Below, one piece after another: positions 1 through 5,252 of a stretch of DNA of 6,936 nt. The notes under the pieces were generated by a model that saw only the letters and a program-made list of their open reading frames with translations, did no database searches and had not been told where the DNA came from. Numbering within the stretch: the first letter of the stretch is position 1; every line of letters starts with the position of its first letter. This stretch comes from Endomicrobiia bacterium (GTDB lineage: Bacteria > Elusimicrobiota > Endomicrobiia > PHAN01), in NCBI GenBank assembly GCA_030018875.1, contig JASEHK010000068.1, positions 1 through 6,936 on the forward strand, written 5' to 3'. A program made the position numbers and the translations under genes.

Positions 1-73
1 TTTCAGCATCCCTTAAAGAACGAGCAACTACAAAATACTTAATGCGTTTGTATTAATACCTGACTACTAACCC
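1..73. other. AT-rich stretch beyond the xanthine dehydrogenase stop, no gene seen
   Basis: This short AT-rich stretch lies downstream of the leftward gene. It contains a perfect 10-bp palindrome, GTATTAATAC, at 50-59. There is no GC-rich hairpin followed by a T run that would mark a terminator in the leftward direction. A minus-strand ATG at 9-7 sits only one or two bases from a GGG-containing purine run, which is too close for a normal ribosome binding site, and too little sequence remains to judge it. No gene is called. Confidence 0.4.
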
Positions 74-2395
74 CTATCTACTGTTTTTAATGGCTTCGAG
101 TATTTTCTCGGGAATCGCCGGCAGGCTTTTTATTCTTATTCCGACAGCGTCATATATAGCGTTCGCCACGGCGGGCGCCACCGATATCAGGGGGGGTTCG
201 CCGAGACCTTTTGCCCCGTACGGCCCGTCGGGAAACTCTTTTTCGACGATGACGGGTATAATCTCGGGCGGCGCGTCAACGGATGTCGGTATGGTGTAGC
301 CGCTGAAATTGGGGTTGAGCATAACGCCGTTTTTCACGATGAGGTTTTCCATCGTCGCATAGCCGGCTCCCTGCAACGCTCCGCCCTGTATTTGGCCTTG
401 GGCAAGCATCGGGTTGACGGCGCGGCCTATGTCGTGCGCGCCGACTATTTTGAGTATTTCGACCTCGCCGGTGAGCGTGTCCACTTCTATCTCGACGGCC
501 GTCGTCGAAAAAGTATAGACGATGTAGGCGTCGCCCAGCCCCGTCATCGGGTCGAAGGTCGTGCCTTTCTCCGTCCACCATCCGTCGTAGGTCAGATTGA
601 CGCGTTCCGCGTGACATTTTTTTACGGCTTCGGCGTAGGGTATTTTTTTTCCGGTGGCGCCGCGCCGTGGATCTCGATCCACGGCCCCGCCTCCGACGAC
701 GTAAAACCCGCCATCGGCGGTTACCGCCGCGCGCGCTTCGGCTCCGGCCATTTCTCTTACAATGGGGTCTATGCGCGAGCGTATCGCTTTGCATGCGTCG
801 AGTATGGCGTTGCCCGACATTACCGTCGTGCGCGAGGCCACCGTGGGGCCTGAATCTGGCACGCGCGAGGTGTCGGGTTCTATTACGTCCACGAGCGCGT
901 ATGGCGCGCCTAATCCCTCGGCGGCAATCTGAGAGAGAACTGTGCGGGCGCCCTGTCCCATATCCGTGTTGCCGACGGCGACCGTCACCGAGCCGTCCTG
1001 CTGGATTTGCACGTGCGCGCCGGCCTTGGCCAGAAATCTTCCGCCCGCGCCGAGGCACACGCCGTATATCGTCGAGGCCATTCCCACGCCGCGCCTTATG
1101 TATTTTTTCGAGTAAGAATTATTTTTTTTCGCCGATGAATTTCTTTTTTCGCCCCACTTTATTTCCGCCGCCGCCTTCTCGATGGTTTCGGCGAGACCGC
1201 AGGACGGCCCGACTTTCTGGTTCGTTATCGTCAACGATTCGGGTTTGAGGGCGTTTTTGAGGCGCAATTTGAGCGGGTCCATTGCGAGTTTTTCGGCGAG
1301 TTCGTCAATGAGCGACTCATTGGCGAAGTTTATCTGAGGCTGGCCGAATCCGCGGAACGCCCCGCAGGGAACCTTATTGGTGGCGACCGCATAGGTTTCG
1401 ACTTTTACGTCGGCGATGTCGTAAGGGCCGGCCGCGTGAATTGTGCCGCGCCACAAAACTATGGGGCTCAGTGTCGAAAATGCTCCGCCGTCGAGAATGT
1501 AACGGACTTTGGCGGCGAGGATTTTGCCGTCGCGCGAGGCGCCGTATTTTATCTCGGCGTATCCCGGATGCCGCTTGGACATTGAGACGAAATCTTCTTC
1601 GCGGTCGTATATTATTTTTACGGGACGCTTCGTTATATAAGCGAGCATCGCCGTGTGTCCGGCGACTATCGAAGGCACATCTTCCTTGCCGCCGAATCCG
1701 CCGCCGGTCGTGGTCTGGATTATGCGCACGCGATTCTGCGTGTATCCCAAAATGTCCGAAACCGCGTTCAACACGTAAAAAGGGCACTGCATCGAGCCGT
1801 GCACGACCATCCCCGTGTCCGTCGGGGCGGCCATCATTCCCTGCGTTTCAAGATACGCATGTACCTGATAATTTGTGGTGTAAACTCCTTCCACCACCGC
1901 GTCGCATTTCTCGAATGCCGCCTCGGCGTCGCCCTTTGTCACAACGAATTTTCTGAATATATTGTCGTCGCCGTAGATTTTCGGAGCATTTTTTTTGATG
2001 GATTCCAGCGGGTCGTAAACGGCCGGGATGGGACGGTATTTTATTTTGACGAGTTTGGAGGCTTTTCTTGCCGCGTCGAGAGTGTCGGCCGCGACGAGCG
2101 CGATGGCCTGGCCGCGGAACTTTACGGTGTCTTCCGCCAGAAAAGGATAATCCGGAAGAACGAGCGGCACGATGTTTTTTCCGGGGATATCTTTGTGAGT
2201 GTAAACTCCGCGCACCCCCGGGATTTTAAGGGCGGCGCGGATGTCTACGGAGAGTATTTTCGCGTGGGTTTCGGATGAACGCGCCGTGGCGCCAAAAAGC
2301 ATATCGGCCCTGGTGTAGTCGTCAACATACTTGGCTCGGCCGGTAACTTTGTCGCGCGCGTCTTTTCGTATAAAAGATTTGCCTATGCTGTCCAT
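74..2395 (-). CDS. Xanthine dehydrogenase family, molybdopterin-binding large subunit
   Basis: This is the catalytic subunit of a molybdenum hydroxylase, which hydroxylates a heterocycle or aldehyde using water and passes electrons to 2Fe-2S and FAD partners. The 773 residues match a stand-alone large subunit. The N-terminal ald_Xan_dh_C-type (a/b hammerhead) domain spans about 18-128 and the molybdopterin-binding region about 140-760. Visible motifs are GGGFGGKE (231-238), AFRGFGQPQ (346-354), MGQG (479-482) and GAKGLGEP (727-734). By family knowledge, E238 and R348 correspond to the substrate-binding Glu802 and Arg880 of bovine xanthine oxidoreductase, and E733 to the catalytic Glu1261. The Cys loop of CO dehydrogenase (AYRCSFR) is absent, so a purine-type substrate is more likely than CO; this is inference. 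The ATG at 2395 is chosen because IGKSFIRKDARDKVTGRAKY is the usual family beginning. There is no Shine-Dalgarno sequence, and the predicted transcript starts 5-7 nt upstream. A Lys/Ser/Asn-rich linker occupies 417-432. Partner subunits are not in the window. Confidence 0.95.
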   Translation of the reverse strand: MDSIGKSFIRKDARDKVTGRAKYVDDYTRADMLFGATARSSETHAKILSVDIRAALKIPGVRGVYTHKDIPGKNIVPLVLPDYPFLAEDTVKFRGQAIALVAADTLDAARKASKLVKIKYRPIPAVYDPLESIKKNAPKIYGDDNIFRKFVVTKGDAEAAFEKCDAVVEGVYTTNYQVHAYLETQGMMAAPTDTGMVVHGSMQCPFYVLNAVSDILGYTQNRVRIIQTTTGGGFGGKEDVPSIVAGHTAMLAYITKRPVKIIYDREEDFVSMSKRHPGYAEIKYGASRDGKILAAKVRYILDGGAFSTLSPIVLWRGTIHAAGPYDIADVKVETYAVATNKVPCGAFRGFGQPQINFANESLIDELAEKLAMDPLKLRLKNALKPESLTITNQKVGPSCGLAETIEKAAAEIKWGEKRNSSAKKNNSYSKKYIRRGVGMASTIYGVCLGAGGRFLAKAGAHVQIQQDGSVTVAVGNTDMGQGARTVLSQIAAEGLGAPYALVDVIEPDTSRVPDSGPTVASRTTVMSGNAILDACKAIRSRIDPIVREMAGAEARAAVTADGGFYVVGGGAVDRDPRRGATGKKIPYAEAVKKCHAERVNLTYDGWWTEKGTTFDPMTGLGDAYIVYTFSTTAVEIEVDTLTGEVEILKIVGAHDIGRAVNPMLAQGQIQGGALQGAGYATMENLIVKNGVMLNPNFSGYTIPTSVDAPPEIIPVIVEKEFPDGPYGAKGLGEPPLISVAPAVANAIYDAVGIRIKSLPAIPEKILEAIKNSR

Positions 2396-2407
2396 TGATT
2401 TTGTGAA

Positions 2408-2436
2408 ATTCTACAATATAATATCGCAACTGTCAA
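2408..2436 (-). promoter_or_regulatory. Sigma-70 promoter for the xanthine dehydrogenase gene
   Basis: Read on the minus strand, a perfect -35 box TTGACA (plus-strand TGTCAA, 2431-2436) is followed after 17 nt by TAGAAT (plus-strand ATTCTA, 2408-2413), which is one mismatch from the -10 consensus. The expected transcription start is near 2400-2402, only 5-7 nt before the start codon at 2395. The sequence between -10 and the start codon has no ribosome binding site, so translation would be leaderless or nearly so. This is a prediction from sequence only. Confidence 0.7.
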
Positions 2437-2440
2437 CTTT

Positions 2441-2474
2441 GGGGAAGGGAGAAGGGTGAAGGGGGAAGGGGAAA
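2441..2474. repeat. G-rich heptamer tandem repeat between divergent promoters
   Basis: Five near-tandem units lie at 2441-2446 (ggggaa), 2447-2453 (gggagaa), 2454-2460 (gggtgaa), 2461-2467 (gggggaa) and 2468-2474 (ggggaaa), with consensus GGGNGAA. The plus strand is almost all purine, interrupted by one T at 2457. Five runs of three or more G separated by 2-4 nt meet the usual intramolecular G-quadruplex pattern. The array sits between the two outward-facing -35 boxes, so it could affect the spacing or topology of the promoter region. No function is established here. Confidence 0.75.
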
Positions 2475-2494
2475 GAATCGTCTCCCGTCTCACT

Positions 2495-2522
2495 TTGACA
2501 AGCGGGTTGAATTTTATATAAT
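2495..2522 (+). promoter_or_regulatory. Consensus sigma-70 promoter for the LysM-to-topA gene cluster
   Basis: Both boxes match the consensus perfectly: TTGACA (2495-2500) and TATAAT (2517-2522), with a 16 nt spacer. The expected transcription start is near 2529, giving a leader of about 30 nt before the ATG at 2561. No other comparable promoter is seen before the following genes, which have short gaps or overlap, so this is the likely main promoter of the rightward cluster. It looks constitutive and strong, though no direct evidence of strength exists. Confidence 0.8.
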
Positions 2523-2549
2523 GATTTCCGATGTCGAGACATAAATCCC

Positions 2550-2556
2550 GGAGGGG
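2550..2556 (+). promoter_or_regulatory. Strong Shine-Dalgarno site that fixes the LysM gene start
   Basis: The purine run GGAGGGG ends 4 nt before the ATG at 2561, with the GGAGG core 6 nt away, a normal position for a ribosome binding site. The alternative upstream ATG at 2531 lies almost on the predicted transcription start, has no such site, and would put a charged, arginine-rich stretch ahead of an otherwise well-formed signal peptide. The start at 2561 is therefore preferred. Confidence 0.8.
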
Positions 2557-2560
2557 AAAA

Positions 2561-3496
2561 ATGAAAAGATTTCGTTTAGCTTTTTTCGTTGCCGTTTTTG
2601 CCTTGCTCGGCGCTGCATGGTCTCGCGTTTCCGCCCAGGATGGCGCGGCCAAAACGTCCCCGCCCGCGCGCGGCGTTTCTTCCGGAACTCAAAATCCGAC
2701 GCACCCCGTCGCAAAAGGCGACACTCTATGGCGCATAACCCAATCGGCTTACGGCGATCCTTTTCTGTGGCCCAGCCTTTGGGAGGTCAATAAGTCCACG
2801 GTTTCCAACCCTCATTTGATTTATCCCGGGCAGGTTCTCGCAGTCCCTTCAAAAGAAGACATCAAGAAAATAAAGTTCACCGGCGCGCCGCCTGCCGCGC
2901 CTATGGCCGTCGCCCCGTCCGCCGATAACATTTCGGCGTCGCCGAGCGTTCAGGAAGTTTCCGCGCCTTTGGCGTCTTCCGTCGAGACCGCCGTGTCGTC
3001 GCCTGAGCCGGCGCCGGCGTCCGAAACCCCGTCCGCCGTCGAGAGCGCTTCCCCGTCCAGTAATGAACCGAGCGCGCCTATGGTTGCGGCGCCGAGCGCT
3101 GAATCTTCATTGGACGCCCCCAAGAGCGCTTCAGGCGAATCGCCCGCGACTTTCCGCGGCCACCGACGCAGCGCCGCCCGCGTAGTCGAGGCCTCTTTTG
3201 CTCCCGACGGCGTAGTTGCCGGCGTCAAAGAAGACAAACTTTTAGTGTCTCAGGGCGACATCGTTTATCTCGACTTTCCGTTCGCTAAACCCGTCGTCGG
3301 CGCACGCATGGGCATTTACAGAAAAATGGGCCGTGTGCGTAATCCGTCCGACGGAAGACATATGGGCGAAGAGATAGTAAGGATGGGAACCCTGGAGATA
3401 ATCGAGGTATCCTCCGAAGGCGGAGCCGCCGCGGCCCGAATACTCGCCTCCCGCGACCCCATTCGGATAAAAGACTGGGTTCTCGTCGAGAAATGA
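2561..3496 (+). CDS. Exported LysM-domain protein with unassigned C-terminal domain
   Basis: This is probably a periplasmic or envelope peptidoglycan-binding protein of 311 residues. Residues 1-25 form a signal peptide (MKRFR, then a hydrophobic core, likely cut after VSA). A LysM domain spans about 48-96, with GDTLWRIT and a Y-GDPFLWPSLWEVN / NPHLIYPGQVLAVP pattern known from LysM proteins of diderm bacteria. An Ala/Ser/Pro/Glu-rich linker follows to about 205, probably disordered. The C-terminal region (about 208-311) is Gly- and Val-rich and looks like a compact beta domain (GDIVYLDF, VGARMGIYRK, ending IRIKDWVLVEK). I do not recognise that domain by name. No catalytic residues are visible, so it looks like a binding or scaffold protein. 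The gene follows the 2495-2522 promoter directly, and its stop overlaps the next start (ATGA at 3493-3496), which implies translational coupling. A longer form from 2531 is possible but unlikely. Confidence 0.88.
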   Translation: MKRFRLAFFVAVFALLGAAWSRVSAQDGAAKTSPPARGVSSGTQNPTHPVAKGDTLWRITQSAYGDPFLWPSLWEVNKSTVSNPHLIYPGQVLAVPSKEDIKKIKFTGAPPAAPMAVAPSADNISASPSVQEVSAPLASSVETAVSSPEPAPASETPSAVESASPSSNEPSAPMVAAPSAESSLDAPKSASGESPATFRGHRRSAARVVEASFAPDGVVAGVKEDKLLVSQGDIVYLDFPFAKPVVGARMGIYRKMGRVRNPSDGRHMGEEIVRMGTLEIIEVSSEGGAAAARILASRDPIRIKDWVLVEK

Positions 3497-3870
3497 AATT
3501 TTTAGTCGTTGTGATAGCATTGCTCGCGGCTTCTTTTTACGGTGTCAGGCACGCGCTCAACTCGCCGGAGTTTTACGAGTACGTTTTTTCCAAACCTGAG
3601 TTATCGCCCAAGTTCTGCTATTATTACGGAATGGCTCTGGAACAATCCGGCAGAGCGCGCCGCGCCGAGGTTTTTTACGAAATAGTCGTATCCACTTATC
3701 CCAAACACCATCTGGCGCCCGGCGCGCTTGTTAAAATTGCCGATATCAAAAACCAAGAGTTCCGGCGCGCCGAGGCGCTCGAACTTTACAGGCGTTTCGT
3801 CGCGGATTATCCCGATGACCCGCGCGCGCCCAGAGTCAATAAGAATATCGAAATTATTTTAAGCAGGTAA
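3493..3870 (+). CDS. Small membrane-anchored TPR protein
   Basis: This 125-residue protein has an N-terminal hydrophobic segment (about 3-18) that can act as an uncleaved anchor or signal peptide. Two tetratricopeptide-like helical repeats follow, at about 40-71 (YYYGMALEQSGRARRAEVFYEIVVSTYP) and 75-108 (ending LYRRFVADYPDDPRAP). The F-xx-YP ends with regularly spaced Ala and Gly resemble the TPRs of BamD/CpoB-type envelope proteins, though it is much shorter than either. It probably scaffolds protein contacts at the periplasmic face; the partner is unknown. The ATG overlaps the stop of the LysM gene by 4 nt and has no clear ribosome binding site, so translation is probably coupled. The next gene begins 9 nt after its stop. 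The function is inferred only from architecture. Confidence 0.82.
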   Translation: MKFLVVVIALLAASFYGVRHALNSPEFYEYVFSKPELSPKFCYYYGMALEQSGRARRAEVFYEIVVSTYPKHHLAPGALVKIADIKNQEFRRAEALELYRRFVADYPDDPRAPRVNKNIEIILSR

Positions 3871-3879
3871 GAAAGTGAA

Positions 3880-4689
3880 ATGATAAATCGAGCGCTTATA
3901 TCCGCGGCTTCCGCGGCTTTTTTTATATCGGCGACGCTCGCGGTTTTTTCGCCGGAGGCGCTCCGCGCTTCCGGGATATTCAGCATAAGGGCGGCGTCCT
4001 CGGGAAGCGACAGGGAGCGCGCCGAGAGTCTCTGCGAATATTTGTTGAGCCGCGGCTATCCGGCCTACATAGTTTACGAGGATTCCTGCGAAGTCCGTTC
4101 GGGTCCGTACGATACGTTCGAATCGGCGGATGCTCACCGCGCCCGTATGATAGCCGAGGACAAGCTCGCTGCCGAGATTCTGGACGAAAGCGCCCTGCCT
4201 CAGCATGATGAGGCGCCTGCCGCCGGAGATTATCTTCCCGGGCGCGATGTCGGGTCATCGGATTTTGCGGCTTACTCCGACTCAACCGCCAAGAAGATAA
4301 TAGAACTGAGCATTGATCTCTTCGGGCATCCCTACAAATACGGCGGACAGTCCGTCGGCAAGGGCATAGATTGTTCCTACTATGTGCAAAGAATATTTTC
4401 CGAGCTCTCTGTTCGTCTTCCGCGCACGGCCGCCGAGCAGTTCAAGGCGGGCGCGGCGCTCTCTTCCGAGTCCGACCTTCGCGTGGGCGACCTTGTTTTT
4501 TTCAAAAAAACATATTGGCGCGGAGTCAATCGCAGGCGCGTGCCGTACACGCGGATAAACCACGTCGGTATCTACATCGGCGACGGAGAGTTCATACACG
4601 CCACCATAAATGTCAAAAAAGTGACCATATCAAATCTCTCCGAGCCGTATTACCTAAAAAGATACGCCGGAGCCCGCAGACTTCTTTAG
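3880..4689 (+). CDS. SPOR-like plus NlpC/P60 cell-wall hydrolase
   Basis: This is a probable exported peptidoglycan endopeptidase of 269 residues. Residues 1-30 form a signal peptide or anchor. Residues about 33-100 resemble a SPOR domain (FSIRAASSGS, an AESLCEYLLSRGYPAYIV helix-strand, then CEVRSGPYDTFESADAHRA); SPOR domains bind denuded septal glycan. The NlpC/P60 domain covers about 135-269. Its expected catalytic Cys is C165 in DCSYYVQ, the His is H228 in NHVGIYIGDG, and the third polar residue is probably H240 in FIHA. GDLVFFKK (203-210) is the usual family strand. Such enzymes cut cell-wall stem peptides, typically between D-Glu and meso-diaminopimelate. The start at 3880 follows a weak purine run (GAAAGTGAA), 9 nt after the TPR stop. 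Codons 8-15 overlap a terminator-like hairpin. C52 and C70 in the SPOR-like part could pair, which is speculation. The SPOR call is less certain than the NlpC/P60 call. Confidence 0.92.
   Translation: MINRALISAASAAFFISATLAVFSPEALRASGIFSIRAASSGSDRERAESLCEYLLSRGYPAYIVYEDSCEVRSGPYDTFESADAHRARMIAEDKLAAEILDESALPQHDEAPAAGDYLPGRDVGSSDFAAYSDSTAKKIIELSIDLFGHPYKYGGQSVGKGIDCSYYVQRIFSELSVRLPRTAAEQFKAGAALSSESDLRVGDLVFFKKTYWRGVNRRRVPYTRINHVGIYIGDGEFIHATINVKKVTISNLSEPYYLKRYAGARRLL
3902..3924 (+). terminator. Terminator-like hairpin inside the NlpC/P60 signal-peptide codons
   Basis: CCGCGG (3902-3907), a CTT loop (3908-3910) and CCGCGG (3911-3916) form a six-base-pair all-GC stem, followed by C and seven T (3918-3924). 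This matches the form of a rho-independent terminator, but it lies 22-44 nt inside an open reading frame, where it encodes Ala/Ser/Phe residues of a signal peptide. It may be a coincidence of codon use or an attenuator that acts when translation lags. The stem is short, so termination would be partial at best. Confidence 0.3.
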
Positions 4690-4725
4690 GGGAGCGCGCG
4701 GTTTCGATATTCGGGATACGCAATA

Positions 4726-5184
4726 ATGATGATGACATTCTCGAAGTTCGTCAAGAAGACCATCGAAGACAGGCATCTGAGCGCTCGCCGCGTGGCCCGC
4801 GCCGCCGGCATAGACCCGTCATTTTTTTCAAAGATACTTTCGGGCAAGAGAAGCCCTCCGTCCGACGAGAAAATACTCAAAAGACTTGCCAAGGCATTGG
4901 GCGCCGACCCCGTCTATATGGTGTTTCTGGCGGGTAGAATTCCCGATGAGTTCCGCGAAATGTTCCTCAACGAAAGTTTCATATCATCCCTACGCCGCGC
5001 CGCCGGTTCGCAGTCGGTACCGTCGGCGTCAAAACAGCCCGAGCGATCCCAACGCCCAATAGCATCGCCCCGCCCCGAAACCCCGCCGCCCGGTGATGAA
5101 GTGATGCCCAGTTTAATTGATATGCCCGCCCCGCCGCGTCTGCATCAGAAAGCCCATGAAGATATAAGCGAAGATCTTTTGTGA
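4726..5184 (+). CDS. XRE-type helix-turn-helix protein with proline-rich tail
   Basis: This is a probable DNA-binding regulator of 152 residues. Residues about 5-75 form a Cro/C1-type helix-turn-helix domain: LSARRVARAAGID gives the first two helices, and PSFFSKILSGKRSPPS (31-46) the recognition helix with the usual SKILSGKRxP ending, followed by ILKRLAKALGADPVYMVFLAG. After about residue 92 the chain is Pro/Ser-rich and likely disordered, ending in an acidic segment (HEDISEDLL). No ligand-binding or protease domain is visible. Three ATG codons run in tandem at 4726-4734; any could be the start, with GGGA at 4713-4716 as a weak ribosome binding site. It sits 36 nt after the NlpC/P60 gene and upstream of dprA. 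It could be an autoregulator of this cluster or a general regulator; the target is unknown. Confidence 0.85.
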   Translation: MMMTFSKFVKKTIEDRHLSARRVARAAGIDPSFFSKILSGKRSPPSDEKILKRLAKALGADPVYMVFLAGRIPDEFREMFLNESFISSLRRAAGSQSVPSASKQPERSQRPIASPRPETPPPGDEVMPSLIDMPAPPRLHQKAHEDISEDLL

Positions 5185-5252
5185 CCTCGGCAAAATAAAT
5201 AGTAAGCAGTGAATTAGTGATTACGTGTCTTGAAAGTGGACGAAGTGAACGA
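5185..5252. repeat. AT-rich spacer with scattered AGTGA repeats before dprA
   Basis: The spacer is visibly AT-richer than the flanking genes and holds repeated AGTGA words at 5208, 5216 and 5244, with a fourth at 5262 just inside dprA. The related words GTGAATT and GTGATTA occur alongside. The first two copies are 8 nt apart, but the later spacing is irregular, so this is a degenerate repeat at best. No terminator or promoter of good quality is visible. Part of the spacer is open in the dprA frame from a GTG at 5217. Confidence 0.35.

Noticed and set aside
50..59. Palindrome GTATTAATAC as a possible operator or terminator
   Set aside because: It is AT-only at its core, short, lacks a T tail or a neighbouring promoter, and such palindromes are common by chance in AT-rich DNA.
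276..1248. Long open frames on both strands within the xanthine dehydrogenase gene (for example 276-1058 minus, 667-1248 plus)
   Set aside because: They are rich in Arg and Pro with no recognisable domain, and they lie wholly inside a gene with clear family motifs. They are shadows of GC-rich coding sequence.
1655..2278. 207-codon plus-strand open frame opposite the xanthine dehydrogenase N-terminal half
   Set aside because: It is antisense to a well-supported coding region, with no domain and no ribosome binding site of note.
2531..2560. Upstream ATG for the LysM protein
   Set aside because: It would begin almost at the predicted transcription start, lacks a ribosome binding site, and adds a charged stretch ahead of a good signal peptide. 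The ATG at 2561 has GGAGG at the correct distance.
2383..2714. Two minus-strand open frames across the intergenic spacer and the LysM gene start
   Set aside because: They run through both promoters and the G-rich repeat and overlap the LysM signal-peptide codons. Their sequence has no domain-like character.
4690..4725. Possible terminator or promoter between the NlpC/P60 and helix-turn-helix genes
   Set aside because: The GCGCGC run is self-complementary but has no usable loop or T tail, and no paired -35/-10 boxes are visible in 36 nt.
4371..4937. 188-codon plus-strand open frame spanning the NlpC/P60 and helix-turn-helix genes
   Set aside because: It is out of frame with two domain-supported genes, and its Arg-rich sequence is typical of frame-shifted GC-rich DNA.
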